Below are positions 5,474 to 12,853 of a stretch of 63,973 bases of DNA, in pieces. The notes below the pieces were generated by a model. That model made no database searches, was not told where the DNA came from, and saw only the letters and a list, made by a program, of their open reading frames with translations. The stretch covers positions 1 to 63,973 of IMG/VR virus record IMGVR_UViG_3300008114_000027; one strand, 5' to 3'. The stretch is from a virus. The position numbers and the translations under genes are program-made. Numbering within the stretch: position 1 is the first letter of the stretch; every line of letters begins with the position of its first letter.

Positions 5474-5803
5474 ATGAAGAGATACTTCACATACCAAAAA
5501 CAGCGCATGATATTCGAGAGCGCCATGACCCACGTCATAATCGAGGAGACCACCAATCAGACTCAGTCACTGAAGCTAAGGAAGGGGGTGCACCTCTCGG
5601 ACTGGATGATGACCAAGGAAGAGGGCGAGGCGAGGCTCGAAGAGATTGCCAAGTACGAGTGCGACGGGGCCACCATAGAAGGCGGCGCCGTCTCCAACGA
5701 GGGCAGCAGGTACCAACTGCACAGCATAGAGAACCTGAGCGAGATTGAACTACTCAAGATGTCGCGCGTGCTACCACTAACATTCAAAGTATATCAACCA
5801 TAA
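5474..5803 (+). CDS. Hypothetical protein
   Basis: 109 aa, Thr/Ser/Glu-rich, alternating strand pattern in residues 1-40, then helical acidic residues and Glu-Leu-Leu-Lys near the C-terminus. Eighteen bases after the previous stop. No domain recognised. Confidence 0.55.
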   Translation: MKRYFTYQKQRMIFESAMTHVIIEETTNQTQSLKLRKGVHLSDWMMTKEEGEARLEEIAKYECDGATIEGGAVSNEGSRYQLHSIENLSEIELLKMSRVLPLTFKVYQP

Positions 5804-5807
5804 AGCA

Positions 5808-6044
5808 ATGAACATGAAACTAAAAGGGTATCAGCCTATGGCCATGAAGATTGGCAACGGCGAGGTCGGGCTAGACGACAACGACTTCATCGAGTGGAGA
5901 AATTTCTACAGGAACAAACTGAGCGGGATGTTTGTCGACTTCATGGTCGACGAGTTAGAGGCGGCCATGGAGATGGGCGAGGACGGCTTCACGCTCATGA
6001 TATATAACCAATACAAGGGGCTACTCACCCCTGCACTAAACTAA
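5808..6044 (+). CDS. Hypothetical protein
   Basis: 78 aa, acidic; Met-rich N-terminal third, amphipathic helix at residues 45-65. Four bases follow the previous stop. An alternative ATG two codons in (5814) is possible. Not recognised. Confidence 0.52.
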   Translation: MNMKLKGYQPMAMKIGNGEVGLDDNDFIEWRNFYRNKLSGMFVDFMVDELEAAMEMGEDGFTLMIYNQYKGLLTPALN

Positions 6045-6050
6045 CACAGC

Positions 6051-6230
6051 ATGCAACAGGTAATCTCAAAGCAGGGGACGTTCCGCAAGGATAACTCCAT
6101 CACCGTGTTCGAGGGAGACGTCACGGTGAAAAGCGACGACAGGTACACCACCATATCGGGCACGCACTACAGGCACAACTACGATTGGGGTAACCATTGG
6201 ACAGTAAACGGAGGCAGGGTATGGAAATAG
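6051..6230 (+). CDS. Small hypothetical protein
   Basis: 59 aa, beta-rich with Thr, Gly, Tyr, His and Trp toward the C-terminus. It overlaps the next gene by 10 bases (6221-6230), typical of coupled phage genes. Not recognised. Confidence 0.5.
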   Translation: MQQVISKQGTFRKDNSITVFEGDVTVKSDDRYTTISGTHYRHNYDWGNHWTVNGGRVWK

Positions 6231-6397
6231 ACAACCTAATACTCATCACGTTCCTGTCCTATTGGGGCAGCCTAATCCTGTTGGCTAGTCAATGGTCAAG
6301 AAGGAAACCAATCACGAGGGTATCACTCATACTCCTATCAATCGCGCTCGCGTGGTTGACAGGGTACCTAGCATGGAGTTCGATATGCGCTGGATGA
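6221..6397 (+). CDS. Small two-helix membrane protein
   Basis: 58 aa with two hydrophobic helices (about residues 5-23 and 34-54) joined by a basic turn SRRKPITR, predicted hairpin in the inner membrane. Start at 6221 overlaps the previous gene; its stop overlaps the next ATG. Together with the next gene it forms a pair of tiny membrane proteins closing the accessory block. Confidence 0.52.
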   Translation: MEIDNLILITFLSYWGSLILLASQWSRRKPITRVSLILLSIALAWLTGYLAWSSICAG

Positions 6398-6549
6398 CAT
6401 GGACAATATCTATAGCCGTCTCAGTCAGCGTGCTGTGCTGGTACTATAGCAGGGGTGGGAGGGGAGTCTTCTACCTGATAGCGGGACTCATAATGCTCAG
6501 CATCGTGAGGCCGCACGTGAACAGGGCAACCGCACGCAAGGTGTGGTAG
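6394..6549 (+). CDS. Small membrane protein
   Basis: 51 aa. The ATG at 6394 (ATGA overlap with the previous stop) is favoured over in-frame upstream starts that bury most of the preceding gene. Two hydrophobic segments (about 3-16 and 24-37) with a basic loop SRGGRG and basic C-terminus. Function unknown. Confidence 0.48.
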   Translation: MTWTISIAVSVSVLCWYYSRGGRGVFYLIAGLIMLSIVRPHVNRATARKVW

Positions 6550-6747
6550 CTTATCTAGGCGCATAAACTAGCGCGTGATTGATAACATCTATAAGAATTT
6601 AGGTATCGATTGAAATTATTTATAAGACTTTCGATCCCTAGTTCGTATAAAAAATGTAACTTTCAGCACGCGTTAGTTAGCGCACACTAAACCGTTTAAG
6701 TATATAAATTTCAAGCAGTTAATAAAATTAAAAACAAAACAAAACAG
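6550..6747 (+). other. Structured intergenic gap with long inverted repeat
   Basis: GCGC...CGCGTG at 6559-6577 pairs with CACGCG...GCGC at 6667-6683 through about 17 base pairs with one G-U and two bulged A, enclosing 89 nt that contains a second short inverted repeat (ATCGA 6605-6609, TCGAT 6631-6635). Downstream is an A-rich leader. It separates accessory and recombination blocks; no gene or clear promoter is seen. Could be a transcription punctuation site, RNA element or replication-related site. Confidence 0.5.
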
Positions 6748-7152
6748 ATGTACAAGATACCAACAACATGTCTCGGGTGGATAGACCTCCTGCCCGCAGA
6801 GGTAAGAGAGCAGGCCATAAAGAACGCCAGCCCGAGGTCATTACAGGACGACTGCAACAGCATGTACGACGCATTGGCAATCTCATTCGTGTGGAAGAAC
6901 ACGCCCGAGGGCGAGGAGTACTGGAAGGATATGGCTGACAGTCACACACCAAACTTCCTCTCGTTCATAGTGCAGTTCAGGGACTGTATCAACCTGTCGG
7001 AGGTGGCTAGGTTCGGCGGCATAAAGCGCCAGACATTGGAGGACGCGCTGAGGGATGAGGACAAGCACACACCTGCCATGAACCAGCGCATCATGACGAT
7101 GTTCACTCAAATGCAGAGGGCACTCAACGAGATAAACAGCGATGAGGAGTAG
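6748..7152 (+). CDS. Putative HTH-containing protein
   Basis: 134 aa. The C-terminal half (about residues 85-130) reads as a helix-turn-helix: LSEVARFGGI-KRQTLEDAL followed by a long helix, similar to small HTH proteins in Bacteroidota phages. N-terminal half contains Cys and Trp residues. First gene after the structured gap; overlaps the next gene by 11 bases. Could regulate this block. Confidence 0.5.
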   Translation: MYKIPTTCLGWIDLLPAEVREQAIKNASPRSLQDDCNSMYDALAISFVWKNTPEGEEYWKDMADSHTPNFLSFIVQFRDCINLSEVARFGGIKRQTLEDALRDEDKHTPAMNQRIMTMFTQMQRALNEINSDEE

Positions 7153-7369
7153 AGAGTCAAGGGCGCTGTCGATAATCAAGTTCTTCATAGACAACCCGAT
7201 CCCGTACAAGAGGGCAGCGAAGGTATTCTACCCCTCGCGTGAGAGGGCGCTGCTGATGAGGGTCTTCAAGAACAGTAACGACTACGACGACGAGGACTTG
7301 AGGGTGTGGGAACTAATCATAAAACAGATAAAAGAGTATGACAAGAAGGTCAAGAAAGAGGCGGGCTAA
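7142..7369 (+). CDS. Small basic helical protein
   Basis: 75 aa, Arg/Lys-rich and helical throughout, with a YKRAAKVFYPS segment reminiscent of a recognition helix. Overlaps both neighbours in different frames, indicating compact coupled translation. May bind nucleic acid; no family recognised. Confidence 0.5.
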   Translation: MRSRESRALSIIKFFIDNPIPYKRAAKVFYPSRERALLMRVFKNSNDYDDEDLRVWELIIKQIKEYDKKVKKEAG

Positions 7370-7766
7370 CGCGGGACGTTACCGCCTGCCAAAGGAGAAG
7401 AGGTCGAGAGGCCCATCCAAACTAGCCATGCTGAGGGAGGAGCAGAGGGTGACACTCACGGTCCGAATGGGCGACGCCAAGGTCGAGCAGAGACTGGTCA
7501 GGACTATAAAGCAGGTCCTCGACAGGCTGGACAACCCGACGTACAGGACACCGCTTAGGATGGCGGTATACTTCGACCACCTGTTCGTCACCATCGAGCC
7601 TAACCACATGAAGCGCAAGCGCAGGCTGATGAAGATGTTCAGGCTGAGGCCCACGGTGGAGGACATAAGGTGGGTCAACCTCATATGGAAAGAGCAGAGC
7701 GCCATGGCCGTGAGGTCGAGAAGGCTTGGCATAAGGACAGGTATAATAAACAAACAGATATCATAG
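7338..7766 (+). CDS. Basic hypothetical protein
   Basis: 142 aa, strongly basic: Arg/Lys-rich N-terminal 30 residues and again around 90-105. The start at 7338 overlaps the upstream gene by 32 bases; a later ATG is at residue 30. Likely nucleic-acid binding by charge. One base separates it from the ERF gene, suggesting a recombination operon. Confidence 0.52.
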   Translation: MTRRSRKRRANAGRYRLPKEKRSRGPSKLAMLREEQRVTLTVRMGDAKVEQRLVRTIKQVLDRLDNPTYRTPLRMAVYFDHLFVTIEPNHMKRKRRLMKMFRLRPTVEDIRWVNLIWKEQSAMAVRSRRLGIRTGIINKQIS

Positions 7767-7767
7767 C

Positions 7768-8400
7768 ATGAATTTACTACAGAAACTACAGGCCATCCAG
7801 TCAAAGGTTAGGGCGGTGGCAAAGGACAACGACACGCAGAGTCGTTTCAACCCGAACGGATTTAAGTACGTGAGCGGGGACAAAATCATCGGCGTCATCC
7901 GCCCGCTGATGGACGAGTACAAGGTGATCCTGAAGAGCGAGGTGCTGGCGATAAACAATTCAGTCCAGCAGTACACCACGAGCAAGGGCGCGACAAAGAA
8001 CGAGGTTCTAACCAACATCTCGATGAAGATGACTTGGATAGACACCGAGTCAGGAGAGCGCGAGGAGTGCATGTGGGGTGCCAACGGGATGAACGACTGG
8101 GACAAGGGGTTCGGAAGCGCCGTGACCTACGGTATCAGGTACTTCATACTCAAGTCATTCCTAGTTAGCACGGACAGCGACGACGTGGACGCTATCGTTA
8201 GGGACTACGAGGATCAGGAACGCGCCCCGTCTAACGCAGCGCCAGCGCCAGAATCCGACAAGCCTTGGATTGAGGACAACGCAGAGGCCATGGCCAAGGT
8301 CGAGGGCTTCATGTCCAGCGGCGGATCAATCGACGACGTGTACAAGAAGTACCGAATGAAGAAGGTTACAAAGGAACGTCTAATTAAACTAAGCAAATAA
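7768..8400 (+). CDS. erf: ERF-family single-strand annealing protein
   Basis: 210 aa. Typical ERF-family features: helical start with QAIQSKVRAVAKD, then RFNPNGFKYVSGDKIIG (residues 28-44), PLMDEYKVIL, and the family-defining GFGSAVTYGIRYFILK stretch (about 113-128) followed by acidic residues and a variable linker with a small C-terminal helical domain. ERF proteins anneal complementary single strands for phage recombination or genome circularisation. Overlaps the next start by one base (TAATG). Confident family call. Confidence 0.87.
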   Translation: MNLLQKLQAIQSKVRAVAKDNDTQSRFNPNGFKYVSGDKIIGVIRPLMDEYKVILKSEVLAINNSVQQYTTSKGATKNEVLTNISMKMTWIDTESGEREECMWGANGMNDWDKGFGSAVTYGIRYFILKSFLVSTDSDDVDAIVRDYEDQERAPSNAAPAPESDKPWIEDNAEAMAKVEGFMSSGGSIDDVYKKYRMKKVTKERLIKLSK

Positions 8401-8870
8401 TGAATCAAGTACAGCTATTCAACCAAGACCTCATGAGCAGGGATGGTATCAAGAAACTATCGGACGCCATCGTGCAGTCACTAGAGGACGGAGACTTCAA
8501 CCCGCTAGACTTTAAGCTAGCGGCCAAGGGCTTCGAGAAACTGATGGAGGCCGTGAAGAAACCGATCGACAGGGCGGCGATGACCGAGGCGGAGAAGTAC
8601 TCGGCAAAGAACTTCACCTACAAGGGCGCCGACATACAGGTGGCGGAGAACCTAGGCGTGTCTTACGACTACAGCGGATGCAACCACCCCGAGTACGTCA
8701 GGGTACTCGAAGAGTTCAACGCCATAGCAAAGCGAAAGAAGGAGATAGAGGCGCAGCTACAGGCTACTAAGCATAGCTTCACCATGGTCGACGAGGAGAC
8801 GGGCGAGGTGGTGACGGTGTACCCTCCAGTTAAGTCCTCCACATCAGGGATCAAGATTACCATAAAATAA
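8400..8870 (+). CDS. Hypothetical protein linked to ERF
   Basis: 156 aa, helical first half with a KKP-containing segment, then beta-like and an acidic DEETGEVV strand near the end. Proteins of this size often neighbour ERF in phages; some act on single-stranded ends or host nucleases, but nothing in the sequence proves it. Starts at the TAATG junction with erf. Confidence 0.6.
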   Translation: MNQVQLFNQDLMSRDGIKKLSDAIVQSLEDGDFNPLDFKLAAKGFEKLMEAVKKPIDRAAMTEAEKYSAKNFTYKGADIQVAENLGVSYDYSGCNHPEYVRVLEEFNAIAKRKKEIEAQLQATKHSFTMVDEETGEVVTVYPPVKSSTSGIKITIK

Positions 8871-8877
8871 TAAGCAC

Positions 8878-9111
8878 ATGAAACTAATGAAGGGAAAGGT
8901 CATGATCAAGCCAGTGCTTGAGAAGGCCAGCGAGCTGATCGATATCGAGCAAAGGCGCGTAACCAAGGCGGTGATTGTACAGACAGGCGAGTGCGAGTAC
9001 GTCAGGTCAGGTATGACGGTACTCATCAAGCCTACAGGGCTGAAGATGTTCACGCAGAGCGAAGACCAGACGCTGATCGTGGACGAGGACAGCATACTCG
9101 CAGAGGTATGA
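8878..9111 (+). CDS. GroES-like (cpn10 fold) protein A
   Basis: 77 aa. Reads like a shortened co-chaperonin: MKGKVMIKP at the N-terminus, a short mobile-loop-like region, VIVQTGECEYVRSGMTVL matching the cpn10 G-x-Vxx-GxxVL pattern, and the closing IVDEDSILAEV. Smaller than GroES (about 97 aa), the difference falling in the mobile loop. Could modify host GroEL for capsid folding or be a structural reuse of the fold. ATGA overlap with the next gene. Confidence 0.65.
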   Translation: MKLMKGKVMIKPVLEKASELIDIEQRRVTKAVIVQTGECEYVRSGMTVLIKPTGLKMFTQSEDQTLIVDEDSILAEV

Positions 9112-9422
9112 ACACCACACCGTGCAAGTTTTACAGGGCAGGATCTATAGCACGATCCGCCCTTGACTTTGTTGATGCCGAGATGGGGCAGCTGGTCCAT
9201 GTGTACCCTGCGGACAACAACGAAAATCTGGCGCTCATCATTGACGAAAGGGGCGACTTCATCACTACCTTTGTTAGCTTTGTTCGTGTCACAGACGTGG
9301 GCAGGGAGGACAGGATAGAGAGGATGATATCCGAGATACTCAAAGTGTCAAGGTCCTACGTCCCGTCGATGATCAGGGACCAGTACGAGAGGGATATTAT
9401 AAACATAAAAAGAAAGCCATGA
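9108..9422 (+). CDS. Hypothetical protein
   Basis: 104 aa. ATG at 9108 overlaps the GroES-like stop (ATGA); the longer upstream open frame is rejected. Beta-rich first two thirds (VHVYPADN, LALIIDERGDF) and a C-terminal basic helix. Coupled also to the next gene by an ATGA overlap at 9419-9422. Not recognised. Confidence 0.55.
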   Translation: MNTTPCKFYRAGSIARSALDFVDAEMGQLVHVYPADNNENLALIIDERGDFITTFVSFVRVTDVGREDRIERMISEILKVSRSYVPSMIRDQYERDIINIKRKP

Positions 9423-9787
9423 AAAAGAAACTAATTATAGGCGGGGTGATTGTGCTGATAGTCACAGCCGTGATACTAATCATGAGGGACGACAAGCCTC
9501 AGCTATCGGCAACCGACCAGCTCATACAGGATGAGATCGACCACATCAAGGAGCGGGTCGAGATGAGGGACGCCGTGATCAACGAGCTGGTGATCGAGCT
9601 AAGGATGAGGGACTCACTCATAGCAAGCATACAGCAGGGGAAAACTTCTATAACCAACAAATACTATTACGATGAAAAATTTATTCTTAGTTCTAGCGAC
9701 AGCGCTAACCGTTCTCTTCGCGTCAACAACCAACGAATGTTTGTCTCAGACTTCTTCAGCGGCAGATACGCTCCCAAATCTAAGTGA
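9419..9787 (+). CDS. i-spanin-like protein: N-terminal TM plus coiled coil
   Basis: 122 aa. Basic MKKK, one hydrophobic helix (residues 5-21), then a long heptad-patterned charged helix (residues 30-75) and a Ser/Asn-rich tail, the topology of inner-membrane spanins (Rz type). The last 116 bases overlap a second gene in another frame that begins with a signal peptide, the classic overlapping spanin layout. It is far from the lysis cassette by gene order but close by convergence. Candidate, not proven. Confidence 0.5.
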   Translation: MKKKLIIGGVIVLIVTAVILIMRDDKPQLSATDQLIQDEIDHIKERVEMRDAVINELVIELRMRDSLIASIQQGKTSITNKYYYDEKFILSSSDSANRSLRVNNQRMFVSDFFSGRYAPKSK

Positions 9788-10112
9788 TGACCAAGTATTC
9801 AACCTGTGCTACAGCTCACTGAATTATTGGTGGGGATACTCTAACATTCAGGACGCGCTGCTCCAGCAGTACATACAGAAAGTAAAACTGTACGAGAAGA
9901 TGACAGGGGTACAGGCACAGAGCGTCGAGGATCTGGAGAGACTCTACCGTATACGTGAGGCGCAGATAGCAGAGAAGGACAGCAGGATAGACGAGCTGGA
10001 GGGTCAGTTAAAAAAAGCTAACAGGCGCAAGTCTACCATAAAAGTTGGTATGTTTGTCATCACACCAGCAGCCCTATTAGCGGGCGTTTATATAGGAACT
10101 AAATTAAAATAA
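9672..10112 (+). CDS. Spanin-like exported protein, coiled coil and C-terminal TM
   Basis: 146 aa. Signal-type N-terminus (MKN, hydrophobic residues 4-18, Cys at 23 in TTNEC, not a canonical lipobox), helical middle with a heptad region (about 85-120) and a C-terminal hydrophobic segment (about 126-143). Two anchors around a coiled coil resemble unimolecular spanins; overlap with the preceding gene resembles Rz/Rz1. Either reading fits an outer-membrane disruption role. Confidence 0.48.
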   Translation: MKNLFLVLATALTVLFASTTNECLSQTSSAADTLPNLSDDQVFNLCYSSLNYWWGYSNIQDALLQQYIQKVKLYEKMTGVQAQSVEDLERLYRIREAQIAEKDSRIDELEGQLKKANRRKSTIKVGMFVITPAALLAGVYIGTKLK

Positions 10113-10117
10113 AAGTC

Positions 10118-10411
10118 ATGAACGTAGGACAAGAAGTTGTATGTATCAAGGACCACTCCCGAGGCATAGTCAGGGAGGGTGAGATGTACACCGTGCAGGA
10201 TGTCACGGAGACCCCATGCTGCCAGACAGTACTCATAGACATAGGCAAGAGACACGGCAGCAAGATCATCATGTGCACGTGCGGGAATAAGTTCCCCATC
10301 GACGTGCCGATTCATTACCTAGCCGCCTTCCTGTTTGCCCCTCTGGATGACCTGTTCAACACGGAGATCTCGGAGCTGATGTCCGAGGTTGAGACGACAA
10401 TAGAATTATAA
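10118..10411 (+). CDS. Small conserved phage protein with Cys cluster
   Basis: 97 aa. Opens with a beta domain of the form GQEVVCIKDHS...VREGEMYTVQDV, then a Cys pair (TPCCQ) and CTCGNKF, likely a metal-binding fold, followed by HYLAAF and an acidic tail. I recall similar small proteins across tailed phages, without function. Short spacing to both neighbours. Confidence 0.58.
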   Translation: MNVGQEVVCIKDHSRGIVREGEMYTVQDVTETPCCQTVLIDIGKRHGSKIIMCTCGNKFPIDVPIHYLAAFLFAPLDDLFNTEISELMSEVETTIEL

Positions 10412-10429
10412 ACCAACACACACATAACA

Positions 10430-10654
10430 ATGATAAACATTGAGAGCAAACCAAAGAAGACGATCCAACACTTTGATGGATCGATCACACTAGACAAGAC
10501 CTACACGTACACCGTATCGAAGTGTATCAACGGCGAGGTCAAGTACATTGTAGAGATGCACGATGAACTACCCGAGGCACTAACTAGTGCAATCATTGGA
10601 GGTATCCTCAACTACTGCACGACCATAGGTATAGGTCAGGTTGAAAACAAATAA
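10430..10654 (+). CDS. Small hypothetical protein
   Basis: 74 aa. First half Lys/Asp/Thr strands, second half helical with a hydrophobic stretch near 48-65 too weak to call a membrane segment. Not recognised. Confidence 0.5.
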   Translation: MINIESKPKKTIQHFDGSITLDKTYTYTVSKCINGEVKYIVEMHDELPEALTSAIIGGILNYCTTIGIGQVENK

Positions 10655-10712
10655 TTTCACAAACGATGAAACAGACAGAAGAAATTTCACAAACAATGCA
10701 ACAGACAGAAGA
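10653..10712 (+). repeat. Tandem duplication covering a start codon
   Basis: Two nearly identical 29-30 bp units (starting about 10653 and 10684) each contain TTTCACAAAC, ATG and CAGACAGAAGA. The unit includes leader and first codons of the next gene, so two in-frame ATGs (10666, 10696) carry the same context. Confidence 0.75.
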
Positions 10713-11112
10713 GAAGAAAGAGCTGACCCTAGAGGAAGCTAAGAAACAGATGGAACGTAACAAGATCGTGTCGTTCCTCATGTACACCATAGTGATGGGC
10801 TACCTAGCCGATGAGCTAGCTGGCAAGTACATAACCAAGGATGTGAAGATGACCTTCAACAGGTTCTTTGACACGTTCATGAAGCGCAACAAGCACAACC
10901 TAGACCAGCTGTTCAACATGTCGATAGACGAGATGCCCGACAGAGGGGCCGCGTTCTTGGAGACACAGCAGATGATCGAGATGCTGGCGGGAAGGGTTGC
11001 CATGCTGCCAGTCCACGCCTACCCAGACATCGTCATGATCATAGACGCCTATGTCGCGGGGCAGGTTATAAGAGAAGGTGATACAGACACAGAAGAGAAG
11101 CCATCCGAATAG
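10666..11112 (+). CDS. Hypothetical protein, last rightward gene
   Basis: 148 aa (138 from the second ATG at 10696). Repeated QTEE motif at the N-terminus comes from the tandem duplication. Helical, Met-rich body with possible amphipathic helices; acidic tail. The stop lies inside the loop of the convergent terminator. No family recognised. Confidence 0.55.
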   Translation: MKQTEEISQTMQQTEEKKELTLEEAKKQMERNKIVSFLMYTIVMGYLADELAGKYITKDVKMTFNRFFDTFMKRNKHNLDQLFNMSIDEMPDRGAAFLETQQMIEMLAGRVAMLPVHAYPDIVMIIDAYVAGQVIREGDTDTEEKPSE

Positions 11113-11123
11113 GGTGGCTTTTA
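11098..11123. terminator. Bidirectional terminator between converging arms
   Basis: AAGCCATCC (11098-11106) pairs with GGGTGGCTT (11112-11120) around GAATA, with TTTT on the rightward side and CTTCTCTTCT on the leftward side. The rightward stop TAG sits in the loop and only 8 bases separate the converging stops, so one hairpin serves both arms. Confidence 0.75.
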
Positions 11124-11714
11124 TCTTTCCGCTATAAACTCTCGCACCACATACGAGGTAGCAGTCTTGGGCTGCTCCACGTCTGGTGACTTCTTAACCT
11201 TAACAACCGATCGGCCACCTTCTGGACAGAAGTAGTCGGCCATCCTCTCCTTAGTAACCCTCCTGCCTTGGTTCCCCAAGTTTGTCTTGAAGGTCTCGTA
11301 GCCAGACATGTCCACGCCTAGCGCGTACATCCGCATCTCAACGTCGGCTACCGTGTTACCCATCTCGTTGATTATACTATACCTATTGACGCCGTCGTGG
11401 CTGGACACCGCAAGTTCTGGGGTGCTATCCTCCACGCTCACGTCCATGCTCACGCCGTACTGTTTAGCAGCAAACATGAGCGCCACAATCTCCGCGTGGA
11501 TCGTCGGCACCAGACCCTTCTGGTCCATGCCAGCGTACTGACCACGGAACACCGGGCTATACTGACCTGTTCGCTTGTCGTAAAGCCTTACGGCTACCTC
11601 AATAATTGAATTGTAGCTTGTCCTGTCTACGCGCTCTACTATATAGCCCGCTTCCGAGAACAGGCCGTGAACTTTTAGCAGGTAGGACTGCTCTGTCTTT
11701 AACGTTACATTCAT
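11121..11714 (-). CDS. Hypothetical protein at end of late arm
   Basis: 197 aa, not recognised. A beta-type N-terminal half with VPTIHAEIVALMFAAK around residue 70: the HAE is reminiscent of deaminase zinc motifs, but the matching PCxxC is absent (only a single FCPEGG near 165), so I do not assign that activity. Basic C-terminus. Its first 116 bases overlap the endolysin's 3' end in another frame, the last gene of the leftward arm. Confidence 0.55.
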   Translation of the reverse strand: MNVTLKTEQSYLLKVHGLFSEAGYIVERVDRTSYNSIIEVAVRLYDKRTGQYSPVFRGQYAGMDQKGLVPTIHAEIVALMFAAKQYGVSMDVSVEDSTPELAVSSHDGVNRYSIINEMGNTVADVEMRMYALGVDMSGYETFKTNLGNQGRRVTKERMADYFCPEGGRSVVKVKKSPDVEQPKTATSYVVREFIAER

Positions 11715-12288
11715 TTCCTATGTGTTTATTGTATCTGCTGACCTGATATATTGAGGACTGTAGCCTCTTGCGTTTCATCACGCTGTCGCCTGTGTTACTA
11801 TCCCTTGACCCACCGTCGTTGGTGTTCCCTTCTATGGTGTCGACCCACTTGTCTCCCCATGACTCTACAAAACCAGTGTGCCCGATCCTGTTTAGGTTCG
11901 GGTAGTACAGCGTGAACACGTCACCAGATTTTGGGGTGATAGTATTTGAGAGGGGCTTCCTCCTGTCGTAGATCCTGTTGATTGCTGTGGCAGACGGTGA
12001 CCATGCCGTTACCTTGTGCTCTATATTGCACGCGTCCAGTATGAACTTGACGAACGCCGCACACCATGGGGCTGGGGTTGTTATGCCCGCGTTCAGCAGG
12101 TACTCTGCCACTCGCTTGCCTCTGTTGTTGCCGCCCACCTCGCGCACGCCCACCTCCTTGTTAGCCTTCTCGACTACACAAGGGCAAGCATAGCCAGTAG
12201 AAATCCAAGCAAATACAACGACAAGAATAGCGCATACTTTCTTGGAAACCTTGGGGAACCTGATACCCAGTCCTTGTACTCTTTCCAT
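11599..12288 (-). CDS. Exported CHAP/NlpC-like endolysin
   Basis: 229 aa. A hydrophobic export or signal-arrest segment (residues 19-34) precedes a cysteine amidase/peptidase domain: catalytic Cys76 in PAPWCAAF, His137 in IGHTGF and polar Asn155 in EGNTN, with a GDVFTLY strand before the His, as in CHAP-type peptidoglycan hydrolases. Its N-terminal 115 bases overlap the holin candidate in another frame. Cleaves peptidoglycan cross-links; secretion signal suggests a Sec-exported or SAR-type enzyme. Confidence 0.8.
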   Translation of the reverse strand: MERVQGLGIRFPKVSKKVCAILVVVFAWISTGYACPCVVEKANKEVGVREVGGNNRGKRVAEYLLNAGITTPAPWCAAFVKFILDACNIEHKVTAWSPSATAINRIYDRRKPLSNTITPKSGDVFTLYYPNLNRIGHTGFVESWGDKWVDTIEGNTNDGGSRDSNTGDSVMKRKRLQSSIYQVSRYNKHIGNECNVKDRAVLPAKSSRPVLGSGLYSRARRQDKLQFNY

Positions 12289-12530
12289 ATAGAAGGCTGA
12301 TTATATTTTAACGCGCCATGAGCGATCGCGTTACCAAACATTACTGTGACCGACGCCATGAACAGGAACTGAATCCAGTCGTCCGGTATAATATGATTTG
12401 CCTCGGGGTCCATCACCAGATATCTCTGCGATAAGAACAGCGACAGGAACACCACGGGGATTGTGATAAACTCAGGGAAGAACTTGATAGTTCTTAGTAA
12501 CCACACGGCTAGAGACTTTGCTTTATTCAT
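12174..12530 (-). CDS. Holin candidate
   Basis: 118 aa with three hydrophobic stretches (about residues 12-30, 49-65, 98-117) and a charged loop, immediately before the endolysin. Size and topology fit class I-like holins. The C-terminal hydrophobic helix is encoded by the same DNA that encodes the endolysin export segment in another frame. Overlaps the previous small membrane gene by 8 bases. Confidence 0.62.
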   Translation of the reverse strand: MNKAKSLAVWLLRTIKFFPEFITIPVVFLSLFLSQRYLVMDPEANHIIPDDWIQFLFMASVTVMFGNAIAHGALKYNQPSIWKEYKDWVSGSPRFPRKYALFLSLYLLGFLLAMLALV

Positions 12531-12777
12531 TGCCTTTCTTTTTTGCGTACCGTTTCTTAATCAAGTCAACAAACTTGAATGTCATTATAATCAAACCAAG
12601 AAGAGCGGTGACACTACCCATAGATACGCTTATTAATCTTATCCATTGCTCGAGATCAGGCATGAACGACGGCACCGTTAATACTGTTGTAGCAAACAAC
12701 CACTTGACACACACGATCGCATCGTCTTGGTTGCTATGTAATTGGCTAATTACCTCAGTAAATATGGTATGTCGCAT
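12523..12777 (-). CDS. Small membrane protein, holin/antiholin candidate
   Basis: 84 aa from the ATG at 12777 (12789 is an alternative). Two hydrophobic segments (about 25-40 and 48-66) and a strongly basic tail IKKRYAKKKGNE. First gene of the lysis cassette, with a TAnnTTTG box 23 bases upstream. Could be holin, antiholin or pinholin partner. Confidence 0.55.
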   Translation of the reverse strand: MRHTIFTEVISQLHSNQDDAIVCVKWLFATTVLTVPSFMPDLEQWIRLISVSMGSVTALLGLIIMTFKFVDLIKKRYAKKKGNE

Positions 12778-12799
12778 CCTTTCAATCAAAATATTTCTA

Positions 12800-12807
12800 C
12801 AAAAATA
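12800..12807 (-). promoter_or_regulatory. TAnnTTTG box before lysis cassette
   Basis: TATTTTTG on the leftward strand, 23 bases from the ATG at 12777. No clear -33 TTG. Would allow lysis genes to be expressed separately from the long structural transcript. Confidence 0.4.
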
Positions 12808-12853
12808 AGTTAAAATTTGTATCGGTTAGTGTGTAATTTTATTTAGGTGAGCT

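Noticed and set aside
11121-11714. Cytidine deaminase, from HAE in the last leftward gene
   Set aside because: The paired PCxxC zinc motif is missing, so the HAE alone is not evidence.
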